DNA of 64,000 nucleotides, from positions 266,639,504 through 266,703,503 of the forward strand of contig JBOZIK010000001.1 in the NCBI GenBank assembly GCA_051453625.1, written 5' to 3'. Positions 13,691-23,117 of the stretch are shown piece after piece (position 1 is the stretch's first letter; every line of letters starts with the position of its first letter). This DNA comes from Welwitschia mirabilis (taxonomy: Eukaryota > Gnetophyta > Gnetopsida > Welwitschiales). The notes beneath the pieces were generated by a model. The model was not told where the DNA came from and did no database searches. It was given only the letters and a program-made list of their open reading frames with translations. Position numbers and translations under genes: made by a program.

Positions 13691-14316
13691 AAGTCTTGAT
13701 GATCTTAATCCTCTTTCTTATGAGAAAATTTTTTTATCCCTTATTATATTATTTGCATTATAATTCACATAACAATGATTTTGCAAGAATTGTTAGTTAA
13801 AAAAGACAAAGGAATAGGATGGTCATCTCATAACTTGGAATGTTTAAGCCTTGATAAGTATTTTTACCCTTTTTAAATTTTTCAATTCATGGGTGGATCT
13901 TTTACATAAAAACATTTCTAATCCTAATATATCACTTGAACAATCATATTATCTTTTTAACCTTAATAATTTAATGTTTTCACATTTACTTATGAGTAAA
14001 CACTAATCTTGTAAGCCTAACTTGACTTTATCAGATAAGATTAAGTTAGATTTACCTACTATAGCCTTGAAATGCTTGAATAAAACTATGAAAAACTCTT
14101 AGAATTCAAGGATGTTCTATTCATAAAAAGCCCTAATCATTTCCATTTATCTTATTCATAGTTTATCCATGTTCATGTATCCAAGTTACCTCCATATAAT
14201 GCCTCATCATCTATATTTCATGCATCCCTTTCATCATATTATGCATTTATGAGACTTACTAATCTAGTTAGTGATCTCTCCTTTAATTCATAAATAAATA
14301 GATCTTTTACTTTTTT
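13691..14316 (+). other. Decayed sequence after protease; reverse transcriptase not found
   Basis: Where reverse transcriptase, RNase H and integrase should follow the protease, only about 600 bp of stop-filled sequence remains before LTR-like sequence begins. A few words (LSYEKIF at about 13,720; NSWVDLLHKN at about 13,885) look protein-like, but no RT motif is visible. The element therefore lacks most of pol, through deletion or because an assembly gap lies here. Confidence 0.45.
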
Positions 14317-14606
14317 AAAGATTATTTAAAATTCTGAAAGTTTTTTATTTTTCATTAACTAGTCCTTTGAATGTTTGCGTTCTTTGTTAAGATTTGCATG
14401 CATTTAGAGATNNNNNNNNNNNNNNNNNNNNNNNNNNNNNNNNNNNNNNNNNNNNNNNNNNNNNNNNNNNNNNNNNNNNNNNNNNNNNNNNNNNNNNNNN
14501 NNNNNNNNNNNAAAGCTTATTTAAAATTCTGAAAGTTTTTTATTTTTCATTAACTAGTCCATTGAATGTTTGCGTTCTTTGTTAAGATTTGCATGCATTT
14601 AGAGAT
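14317..14606. other. 100-N scaffold gap with duplicated 95-bp flanks
   Basis: The 95 bases before the gap (14,317-14,411) recur directly after it (14,512-14,606) with about two mismatches. The gap is exactly 100 N, the usual placeholder for unknown size. This is most simply one sequence whose two contig ends were not merged, so the real distance is probably shorter by about 195 bp. Confidence 0.85.
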
Positions 14607-14915
14607 CTCCAATTTAGAACCAAAGAAAAAGGTGAATTTTCTCCTTTCATGTATTTCTTTATTTTAAACCATTCATGGGGATAAGATTATTTCTTTATTA
14701 GGATAATGAACCAATGAACCCTTTTATGTGCTATAAACACAAAGGGAAAAAATTTATAATAAAGAGGAAGAAATATCAAGACGAATGTTCAAGTTCTTTA
14801 GTATATTTCTATAATCATTTTTATTGGGCTTAGTTAATTGTATCATGGCTATAAATGCCTATTAGTAATGTAGATATAATAATTCATTTGTGATACATGC
14901 ATTTGTATCGAATAT
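14600..14915 (+). repeat. Partial right LTR of the Athila/Tat Gypsy element
   Basis: Aligns by eye with about 1,990-2,330 in the same orientation (for example 'ggataatgaaccaatgaaccc' zone versus 'gtataatgagttaatgacccc' zone, and the 'catggctat' zone). Similarity stops at 14,915, exactly where a SIRE-type LTR begins, so the element was interrupted there by the later insertion. Confidence 0.5.
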
Positions 14916-15087
14916 TGATAAAATCTTAGTTTTGATGATTCTACTTATCAAATGTAATGTATCTAATGTGAAGAAAAGAAAATTAAAGAACACCTGAATT
15001 GTAAATAGGATCAAGCTAGTCAAACCTCAAAGCTTAATGTACACAAAAGCCTTAGCTTAGAGTTTATGAAGAATAGATAAAATTAAC

Positions 15088-15525
15088 TAAATATGTCTAC
15101 ATACTAGAAGACATATATTATAAAAACATCTACTATCTTGAAGACTCTAGGATGAATATTAAATTTCATAGGAAAAATACATCTATCTTTAAGAAGACAT
15201 CTATATTGAACCAAATAACTAACATAGGTAAAAAACATGTAGTAAATTCAAGACATCTCTACTACTTCAACAATTTAAAGACATCTACTAAATCTAAGAT
15301 GCTTGTGCTAAACTGAACGAAATAGTTAAGTTTAATTATGTTATGATGAGTTATCTACATTTTAAGTGATTAGATAAGATTTACATTGTGATTCATAATA
15401 CTTAAGGATCAGAGATAGAGCACTTTAAGGATTTTTGAAATTTAGGTAGCTTCACCAAAGACATCTTTCAAGATAAAGACATCTTACTGATTGAGACATC
15501 TACTACATATAAGATATCTAATCCA
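15088..15525 (+). promoter_or_regulatory. Cluster of decayed GACGTC palindromes in the LTR U3
   Basis: The motif AGACATCT or a close variant recurs about nine times here, and GATGTCT, GACATCT or GATATCT occurs at the matching sites of the 3' LTR (22,518-22,945). Where one LTR has GACATC and the other GATGTC, the shared ancestor is GACGTC, with the CpG lost on different strands. GACGTC is the core recognised by plant bZIP (TGA-type) factors, so this may have been a responsive promoter. The site inference is direct from the alignment; the function is inferred. Confidence 0.5.
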
Positions 15526-15939
15526 AAAAATTAATGAAAAATAAGATAGCTATTTAATTATTAAAACATACGCATTTATAGTTATTTTATACTTTTTAAA
15601 TATCTTCGAAAAACTAGCTCACTAGGGAAAAAATAAATAACACATCTAAATTAAAAAAGACAAGAAAAGATAAAGAGAAAAAGGTTACTCATTTAGGTGA
15701 TTAACACTACACATGAATATTTTTATATCCTTCATGAAGAGAATCATTTAATAAAGATATTTTTTAAACATTAGATATCCCACAAATGCATAACTCTAAT
15801 CTTGGATATGCATGAGTGATTATAACAAGGAGAACTTAAGCACTCCATCAAAGTAAAATCTTTCAAACTTGTTATTTTTTATTATCATTATTTATTAGCA
15901 CTTAATTATAGTCTTGTAGCCAACAGAAACTATTGACAT

Positions 15940-16120
15940 AAATCTGTTCAGGATTAATCTAATAGATCTTAGGGCATCATCATTAGCTGGAATTGAAATA
16001 TCAACTAAATTTGGATCATAATTTATATCAACTAAACTAGTTACTAGAATACGTAAGGCTCTAGATTCCCTAATAATAGTAGATTTGTTTTTTGTTAATC
16101 AATAATTATTACAATACTTT
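15940..16120 (-). pseudogene. rps2: Plastid-type rps2 fragment (ribosomal protein S2), organellar insertion
   Basis: On the minus strand, positions 16,020 to 15,961 read YDPNLVDISIPANDDALRSI, then RLILNR, matching the C-terminal signature of plastid S2 proteins (D-P-D-L-A-D-I-S-I-P-A-N-D-D-A). Just upstream, after a frameshift near 16,085, IVIIID matches the preceding conserved strand (IVIIVD). Only the last third of the gene is present. Plastid origin is favoured over mitochondrial rps2, whose C-terminus differs, but direct transfer versus transfer through the mitochondrion cannot be separated. It lies next to the 16S fragments, although the two genes are far apart in plastomes. Confidence 0.65.
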
Positions 16121-16218
16121 CACTTCGATTTCGGATCTTGCTTCTGAATGAGTTTGTCTCTTTATTGATGTCTTTTGGAAAGCTTGTGTTTGATAAATTC
16201 TTCAAAGAAAGGTCCATA

Positions 16219-16460
16219 AATTCCTTTGAGTTTAATTATTATGAACATACTCCCCAGGCAGTATACTTAATGCATTAGCTATAGCACTGCATGAGTCGAT
16301 ATGCACAGCACTTAGTATCCATTGTTTATAGCTAGAACTAATGGGGTCTATAATCCCATTCACTCCCCTAGCTTTTGTCTCTCAGTGTCAGTGCTAGTCC
16401 AGCATAGTGATTTTGCCGTNNNNNNNNNNGTGCATGTCACCAGTCCACCGAAAATTCCCT
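16219..16460 (-). pseudogene. rrn16: Plastid 16S rRNA fragment, minus-strand arm
   Basis: The text 'attcctttgagttt', 'tactccccaggc', 'gcactgcatgagtcgatatg', 'cctagcttttgtctctcag' and 'ccaccgaaaattccct' is the reverse complement of the plastid 16S region running roughly from E. coli position 690 to 920, with many CG-to-CA/TG changes. Mitochondrial 18S differs in this region, so plastid origin is clear. A 10-N gap at 16,420-16,429 interrupts it. At 16,460 it meets the same gene in the opposite orientation. Confidence 0.88.
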
Positions 16461-16643
16461 GAGGTGAGCAAATGGAATTAGAGATCCCAATAGTCCTAGT
16501 CATAAACAATGGTTACTAAGTGATATTCATGTTGACCCTTATATTGTTATAGCTAATGTGTTAAGTATCCCTCCTAGAAAGTACATTCACAAGAATGAAA
16601 CTCAAAGGAATTGAAAGGGGCCCATATAAGTAGTGGAGCATGA
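16461..16643 (+). pseudogene. rrn16: Plastid 16S rRNA fragment, plus-strand arm of an inverted repeat
   Basis: 'gagcaaatggaattagagatcc', the 'cctagtcataaacaatgg' run, 'gaatgaaactcaaaggaatt' and 'agtggagcatg' follow the 16S plus strand from about E. coli position 770 to 960. The region overlaps that of the adjoining minus-strand arm by about 160 nt, so the two arms form an imperfect palindrome. Substitutions differ between arms, so the inversion is old or the two copies decayed separately. Confidence 0.88.
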
Positions 16644-16934
16644 GAGCATAACTTGATTTTGATTCATTGTAATCCCTAAGGAGAAGAGAGTGCTACCTTG
16701 TAAAGAGCATGTCATTTATATATAAGGTTGTTGATGCTCTAAAACCACTATTCTATAAATTAAGAATATTAAAATATGTGAAGGGAAGATATCCTTTATG
16801 TGTTAACATACCTGAGTTAGGGAACCACATTTATTTGATAAAGTCTTTATTATGTATTTTTATTTGATTTTAGTTGGGATTTTTATTTAGTAAAACTCAT
16901 TAACCCCTTCCCTCTAAGTATAAAAATACTTAAA

Positions 16935-16950
16935 AAATATTAAAGTAGGT
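16935..16950 (+). other. Decayed primer-binding site (initiator tRNA-Met type)
   Basis: 'aaatattaaagtaggt' aligns with TGGTATCAGAGCAGGT, the site that pairs with the 3' end of initiator tRNA-Met, with G-to-A and C-to-T changes only at most differing positions. It directly follows the C-rich LTR tail and precedes gag by about 60 bp, the expected place. Confidence 0.5.
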
Positions 16951-17007
16951 AACCATAAAAAGAATTAACATCCTTAAATGAATTATGAAAAGGTTGCTAT
17001 CTGTCAG

Positions 17008-18180
17008 ACCTCCATTCTTTGATGAGATAAACTATTCCTATTAGAAGATGAAGATGAGGGTGTACTTATAGTATTTTGAATTTTAGATTTGAAAAAGCAT
17101 TAAATACGAATATTTAAAACCTATAGAAACCATTATAAATGCCATCAAGAACTCCATCACTTAAATTGATCATAGAAAGAACTAGGAAAATAAAGAAAAG
17201 ATAGTCTTCATGTATGACTTAAACATGAAGAATGCTTTTTACTCAGACCTTATAATTAAGGAATTCAATGAAATATATAGACGTAAAATAGCATAAAAGA
17301 TATGAAATGGTTTAATGAAAAACATATGAAAGAATCTTTCTTATTAAGTAACTAAAGCTTCTTATCTATATCAATCAATTTAAAATCCTGAAGATAAATA
17401 ATGAAGGGGGAGTATACATAAGTACTTCATAAGAGTATTTAACATAGTGAATGGCATACATGGAATTGGTAAAAATCTTCCAAAGGCCAATGTAATTCAA
17501 AAAGTTATAACATTCTTAACTTTAGAATACAGTCCTAAAATAACAGCCATGGAAGAATCAAGAGACTACAGTGCCATAAATATTGAGAATCTTAATTAAT
17601 ATGTTGCTCCAAAAGAGAAGATGTTAATCTAAAAGCTAGTGAAAACCTAAGATAAGCTTTCAAAAGTAAAACAAAAGAAGTATCAGATGGAAATGACTCT
17701 AAAGAATATGTGGAAGAAGAACTTTCTCTTAGTACAAGGTAAGTTAAAGGGATTCTTTTGTGAAATAATAATAGAAAAGAAAACTAATCAAAAACCATCC
17801 AAATTTCAATGTGGAGGTAACTCCAAAGATAAATATTTTAATATCTTTTTACTTTCTTCTAAAAATAATATTTTAAAACTATAATGTTGGGTTTTTGGAG
17901 GATGAGAACACATAGCTTTGAAATGTCTTAGCTCTATTAGGTTAAAATAAAAAGAACAAAATAAATAACTAAAGAAGAAAAGATCCTTCTTTGTAGGATA
18001 GGATGATGATGAGGATGCAACTAAAGTAGAGACCTCTAATGATGAAATATCTCATCCATCTTATATGGTCATTATGCACATCCAGAGTAACAATGAAGAA
18101 AGAAAAGAAGAATATGAATTAGAAAGTAAAGGAGAAATAGATATGAAACTTTAAGATATGTATGACTTATAAGGAGTTCA
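17008..18180 (+). pseudogene. SIRE-type Copia gag, broken
   Basis: Begins with a PPFFDEINYSY stretch and KMKMRVYL, matching the conserved Copia gag start (P-x-F-D-G-x-N-Y-x-x-W-K-x-R-M). At 17,687-17,884 comes the SIRE-typical C-terminal region (MTLKNMWKKNF, then KPSKFQCGGNS). Around 17,910 GHIALKCL is the second half of a CCHC zinc knuckle. It is followed by an acidic stretch (EDATKVETSNDE) as found after SIRE knuckles. Numerous stops. The product was the capsid/nucleocapsid polyprotein that packages element RNA. Confidence 0.72.
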
Positions 18181-19236
18181 TCAAGTTGCAAAAGGTATGT
18201 TCTAAAATGAAAAATTTGTTTCATTCTTGTAAATTAGCATATGAACATGAAAAAGGTTTTTCTAATATATAATCATTTAAAAACTCAACTCTTAAAACTA
18301 AGATTAGTAAGCTAACATATGAGTTAAAGAATGTTATACAAGAACTTACTTATATTAAAAGAATTAATAAGAATTTTACCTAAGGAAAGGAGACCTTAAA
18401 CATCATTCCTAGATAATGCAGAAGTCTAAATGATAAAAGTATCTTAGATCATAATGAAGCTTATACTAGAACTTTACAGTCATTATTTAATAAATAGAAC
18501 TATAAGACAAGGTATGAGTGTGTAGATTATACTAATAATAGTACATGCTATTGCTCTAAATATGATCATTATCAACATAATTATCCTTTTAGAGTCAACA
18601 TCAGATATTATGCTTATAATTTCAAAAGATCAAGAAGTATGATATAATGTCTTATGTAAGCTAAATCAAAGAAGATATGGATTTCAAAATTAAGACTAGA
18701 TCTTTTAGCTGAGATTACACTAAAGTAGTGAAGAAACATGTATAATATCTTGATAGCAGATGTTCAAGATACATGGCCAAAGAAAAATCTAGATTTACAA
18801 TCTTGGTAGAGCAAGATAAAGAAGTGTTTAGTTTTGATGATAATATGGATGATTTCATTATAGATATTAGAACCACTAGAAGATGTAATCTACCTAAGGT
18901 AAAAGATTTTTTTATGTAGAAAAATTGCAACATAGTCTTCTCAATGTTATTTAGTTATGTAACATAAACTCTTTTGTAATGTTCACTATTGTCATCAAAG
19001 AGCATAATTCAAACAAGGTGTTAGATATTGTAATTAGAAAATCTAATGTTTACATCACCACAGTACAATATATCACAAACAATAAAACCAAGTGTCTATT
19101 AAGAATTATAGGTAAAGTAAAGGTATTTCATAAAAATCTTTGTCATGTGAATGAGAACTTACTAAAGGCTTTATCTTCAAAAGGTATAAAAAGAACAATT
19201 TCCAAGTTACAAAGTTTTGATAATCAAGTATGCAAG
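18181..19236 (+). pseudogene. SIRE-type protease and pre-integrase region, broken
   Basis: The protease active-site zone at about 18,745-18,790 reads YLDSRCSRYMAKEKSRF, where intact elements have D-S-G-C-S-x-H-M: the Gly of the catalytic triad is Arg here. KEVFSFDDN follows. From 18,979 a pre-integrase (gag_pre-integrs-like) segment is readable to the gap: KVFHKNLCHVNENLLKALSSKG is the H-x-x-x-G-H zinc-binding zone with its first His kept and the Gly-His decayed. The N-gap begins at 19,237 and hides the start of the integrase core. Confidence 0.68.
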
Positions 19237-19527
19237 NNNNNNNNNNNNNNNNNNNNNNNNNNNNNNNNNNNNNNNNNNNNNNNNNNNNNNNNNNNNNNNN
19301 NNNNNNNNNNNNNNNNNNNNNNNNNNNNNNNNNNNNNNNNNNNNNNNNNNNNNNNNNNNNNNNNNNNNNNNNNNNNNNNNNNNNNNNNNNNNNNNNNNNN
19401 NNNNNNNNNNNNNNNNNNNNNNNNNNNNNNNNNNNNNNNNNNNNNNNNNNNNNNNNNNNNNNNNNNNNNNNNNNNNNNNNNNNNNNNNNNNNNNNNNNNN
19501 NNNNNNNNNNNNNNNNNNNNNNNNNNN
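19237..19527. other. 291-N gap in SIRE integrase
   Basis: A run of N with a non-round length, suggesting an estimated gap size. About 97 codons of integrase core, including the first catalytic Asp, would lie here. Apparent open frames across it are artefacts. Confidence 0.95.
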
Positions 19528-20190
19528 TATCAAGTTACAAAATCAAAAGGGATATAAGATTAAAATAAAAACAAGTCATAATGGCATTAGGTTTAAGAAT
19601 TAACATTTAGAGGATTTTGTAACTAGTTTGATATCCTTCACCAATTCTTTACACTAAGAACTCCATAACAAAATGGAGTTGCTGAAAGAAAGAATAAGGT
19701 TATAAATGAAATGACAAGAATGATGATTCACAAGTAAAAGGTTTTATATAATGTTTTGATAAAATCCATTAATCCTACATGNNNNNNNNNNNNNNNNNNN
19801 NNNNNNNNNNNNNNNNNNNNNNNNNNNNNNNNNNNNNNNNNNNNAGTAAGAAACTCTTAATAAGTTATTTTTATGCATTTGGTTCAAAATGCTTCATTTT
19901 AAATAATAAGAGTAGCACAAGGAAATTTAATTCCAAAGTTAATAACGAAACATTTTTAGGTTATGCCATAGCTAGTAAAACCTACTGAGTGTTCAACAAC
20001 AGAACTTGTATAGTAGAGAAAACTATTAATGTCAAAATAGATGATATTAACTTAGCTTTTATTTGTGTATAGGATGAGTATATATCCATACAACTAAAAT
20101 AGACCTCTAGTAATCCTCAAGCATAATCAGATAGTGAGGAAGAGAGGGAAGAAGAATTTAAGAAAGAAACCTATTCAAACATGGTCATAT
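19528..20190 (+). pseudogene. SIRE-type integrase core and C-terminus, broken
   Basis: LQNQKGYKIK, then TSHNG (canonical R-S-D-x-G, catalytic Asp changed to His), then across stops 'TP-QNGVAERKNKVINEM' near 19,665-19,715 holding the catalytic Glu. The downstream FGSKCFILNN and FLGYA motifs (19,875-19,975) are the conserved Copia integrase C-terminal segment, followed by an acidic linker (SDSEEEREEEF at about 20,140). A 63-N gap (19,782-19,844) interrupts it. Integrase inserts element DNA; this copy cannot be active. Confidence 0.75.
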
Positions 20191-20289
20191 TAAAACTAAT
20201 TCATTTTATAAGTAACATCATTAGTAATCCTTATGGTAGTGTTCACATTTTAAGCCATGGTAAAGAGTTTTATGGATTTGCAGCATATA

Positions 20290-20560
20290 TCTTGCAAGTA
20301 AAACCCAAAAATTTTAGTGAAGTAGAAAGGGATAAGTATTAGATACTAGTAATACAAAAAGAAATAAATTATTCTGAAAGGTGTAATATTTAGAAACTCA
20401 TTCCATGGCCATTAAATAGATGTATTAGTGGTAAAAAATGGATCTTTAGAAGAAAAAACCAAAATTTAACTACCCTTTCAACTATCGAGGCTGAGTACAT
20501 CATTGTTAGAAGTTGCTATGCTTATTCACTTTGGATGAAATAAATCTTAAAGAATAGATG
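20290..20560 (+). pseudogene. SIRE reverse transcriptase start joined to RNase H end (internal deletion)
   Basis: KPKNFSEVERDKY and KLIPWPLNRCISGKKWIFRRK (20,300-20,457) are the first 60 residues of a Copia RT (E-P-K-x-x-x-E-A, then W-x-L-V-P-R-P, then G-x-K-W-I-F-x-x-K). Within a few bases LSTIEAEYIIVRSCYA (20,475-20,530) follows, which is the RNase H motif S-T-A-E-A-E-Y normally about 400 residues later. Some 1.2-1.3 kb, including the YVDD centre, is missing without any N, so this looks like a real deletion. Confidence 0.75.
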
Positions 20561-22323
20561 ATTTATAGTTTCCTTAGTTGCATATGTATTCCTTTAAAAA
20601 TATCTTTACATTTCATTTTCTTAATATTTCAATGTTTTTATTAAGCACTGTTATTATTGGGCATTCAAAGATGAATTTTTATGAGAATATGGAATGAAAA
20701 GATATAGTACCTGATGGATTAATTTTAAGTTTAATTACATTTTATAATATACTACTTTATTGAAGTAACTATAACCACTGTAATGCCATACAAACATTTG
20801 TAGTATATTACCTTCTTACAAAAATTAAAATTGATCTTGGCTTCATGTTTCCCATGAATATTATTACTCTCTTTCATAAGGATTATACTTTCAATCATCT
20901 TGTTTTTTAACCTGATAATTAGTAATGCCAATATATTAATTTCATAAATTAATCTTATTCAACTAAAGGCATACCTATACTTCTTTTCACTTTCAAAGTT
21001 TAGTGAAAAGAAGTAGACTCTAGTGTAGGCAGGTAAAGGTACAAGAAGGATATCTTCCAAGGCCTAATTTTAGAGGTCTTATTCCATAGCTATTCAATGT
21101 TTCTCATTACTAAAGAAGGCCCTTAAAAAGATTACAAAGATAACAGAAAGATTAATAGAAATCTTTTAAGGTTGAAGAATTATAGGTATGCCTTTAGTAA
21201 GGGAGAAGCACCTATAAATAGTTGGAAATCTATGGGAAATTCCACTTGGTTTGATCCAGAGAAGAAGTTTGAGGAAGAGGAAACATCCTTACATTCTACT
21301 ACAAATTATGACTCAAGTAGAGTAAAGCATTTTAATTCTTCAGAGTCCACAGAGGAAGCATCATACTTTGAAGGAAAGCATTAGGCTCCATGGTGGACTT
21401 TAGCATAGGCTTATGAGGGGTAAAAGATAAACTCAAAAAGCTCTAATAATAAGCCCCATATTTTTCACAAGTCTCATCATAATCTACCCATTCATTATCT
21501 CACATAGCTACCTTAATCATTTTACATACTTTTATTACCTTATCTTTAATCATAAACACTGCCTCTCACATTTTTTATTCATGCCTCACATCTTGGCACC
21601 ACTTCAACCTTAGTATTTGGTTTCACTAAGACTGCTACCACTAGTCTCTTTAGCACATTCATCATTCCTTAGATGTACTCAAATGTAAGGAGATAAGTCT
21701 CTCAGGGTCATGATAAGCCATCATAGTAGCCATCATGAAAATAGTATATAACTCCACCTACATCATCTTCTTCATACACTATCTAAACCTCTATTGCTAG
21801 GAATAGTGGTGATGATAACAACAACAATGTAGGGTATGGAACTTACTATACTAGTAATTTAGCCCTCTATGACTAGTTCTTTTTGTGTTGTTCAAAAAGG
21901 GTAAAAATATTGACAAATTAGATTAGATCATCTTAGACATCCTCTATGAGTTTTGAGGATGTTGAATTAAGATAGATGGTTGGACTTCTTATGAGTGACA
22001 TAATTACTGATGCTCACTTTCATATATTGGCACATATTTCATGATGTTTTAATGATCTTTTATTATTATTTATTAGTTGTTAAACTCCTTTTATATGCCA
22101 TATAACTTATGCTCTGACATGTATCTCACAATTTAATATATTAGAACTACTTCTTCTTTACTATCTTATAATAATTATGAATTTGTTTTTTAATTATTTT
22201 ACTTTTTGAAATTTTGTAATATGCCTCATATAATACATTGCATCTCCTCTTGTATTAAGTTATCTCAAGTAGAATTTAAACATGATTATAATAATGAGAT
22301 TTACTAAGTTTTGGACATCATCA
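20561..22323 (+). other. SIRE 3' region between RNase H and LTR, with a 70-codon ORF
   Basis: SIRE elements often carry an extra (env-like) reading frame here, and this 1.76-kb segment has the right place and length. One hydrophilic acidic frame, 21,172-21,384 (SKGEAPINSWKSMGNSTWF, then FEEEETSLHST), stays open for 70 codons and reads like protein. I saw no signal peptide or membrane segment in it. The rest is stop-filled. Assignment as a remnant of the extra ORF is inference. Confidence 0.4.
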
Positions 22324-22336
22324 AAAAGTGGGAGAT
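22324..22336 (+). other. Polypurine tract of SIRE element
   Basis: 'aaaaagtgggaga' directly before TTGATGGTAAAATCC. SIRE elements have a run like AAAAAGGGGGAGA at this place; it primes plus-strand DNA synthesis. Confidence 0.75.
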
Positions 22337-22945
22337 TGATGGTAAAATCCTAGTTTTAATGATTCCATTTATTAAATGTGATGTGTTTAATGTGTAGATA
22401 GAATAATTAGAAAACAGCTAAGTTGTAAAAAGGTATCAAGTCAATCAAACCTTAAAGCTCCAAGTACATAAAGCTTTAGCTCAAAGTTCATGAAGGAGGG
22501 GAAAAAATGGCTAAACATGTCTACATATCAGAATATGTTTATTATAAAAACATCTACTATCTTGAAGATGTCTAAGTTAAATTTGAAATTTCCATAAGTA
22601 AAAGATGTCTATCTTTATAGAGATATCTATATTGAACCAAGGAACTAAGATAGGTGAAATTCGTCTAATAAACTAAAGAAGTCTATATTACTAAAATTAT
22701 TTGATGATATCTACTAAACCAAAGATGTTTCTGCTAAATTGAAAGAAGTAATAGAAGCTAATTATGCTATGATGAATTATCAACATTCTAAAAGATTAGA
22801 CAAGCTTTACATTATAAATTCATAATACATAAAGATTAAAGACGCATGGTTTAAGGCCTTTTTAAATATAGTAGTTTCACCAAAGACATCTTATTGATAG
22901 AGATGTCTACTACATATAAGACATCTTTTAGGACGAAGACATATT
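22337..22945 (+). repeat. 3' LTR of SIRE element, truncated
   Basis: Aligns with 14,916-15,520 through shared blocks ('catctactatcttgaag', 'tctatattgaaccaa', 'ctactacatataaga'). Similarity fades after about 22,945, so the LTR lacks its downstream half, including the part that holds plastid DNA in the other copy. About 170 bp later the next element begins. Confidence 0.75.
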
Positions 22946-23112
22946 AATATAATTAGGATTATCTAAGATAGTAAATCATTTAAAATTATCAAATTCCTTT
23001 TCACTACTATAGCCAATAATATGGGCCTCAAGAATAATCTTTTCATCCCTTGATTAGTTTCAGACCTAATCTAAAATGCATTAGCTCATATCCTATAATT
23101 TGAATGATGATA
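22946..23112. other. Short unassigned flank
   Basis: Lies between the truncated SIRE LTR and the TAAAA target duplication of the next element. No similarity seen. Confidence 0.4.
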
Positions 23113-23117
23113 TAAAA

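Larger units (their letters stand above)
14916..16934 (+). repeat. 5' LTR of SIRE element, carrying a plastid DNA insertion
   Basis: The first 600 bp (14,916-15,520) align with 22,337-22,945. The LTR tail is recognisable at about 16,790-16,934: 'gaaccacatttattt', a T-rich run and 'ccccttccctctaagta', all typical of the 3' end of SIRE LTRs, followed directly by a decayed primer-binding site. Between them, about 15,940-16,643 is plastid-like DNA. Without it the LTR would be about 1.3 kb, a usual SIRE size. An alternative is that the LTR ends at the 'ccaaca' at 15,925 and the rest is leader. Confidence 0.6.
14916..22945 (+). mobile_element. SIRE/Maximus-type Ty1/Copia retrotransposon, decayed, 3'-truncated
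   Basis: Order seen: LTR, primer-binding site, gag, protease, integrase, RT start, RNase H, extra ORF region, polypurine tract, LTR. This is the Copia order (integrase before RT). SIRE assignment rests on the polypurine tract followed by TTGATGGTAAAATCC, the long LTR, the gag sequence type and the roughly 1.7-kb region between RNase H and the 3' LTR. The two LTR parts align over about 600 bp. The 3' LTR is cut off, so no target duplication could be tested. Two N-gaps (19,237-19,527; 19,782-19,844) fall in integrase. All coding parts are broken by stops and frameshifts. Confidence 0.8.

Noticed and set aside
16665-16760. tRNA-like text ('gagagtgctaccttgtaaagag') resembling plastid trnV-GAC after the 16S arm
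   Set aside because: Only part of one arm is similar, no cloverleaf closes, and the order relative to 16S is wrong for a simple plastid segment.
18979-19603. Long frames of 108-192 codons on both strands
   Set aside because: They run through the 291-N gap; only the first part (18,979-19,236, + strand) is supported, as SIRE pre-integrase.
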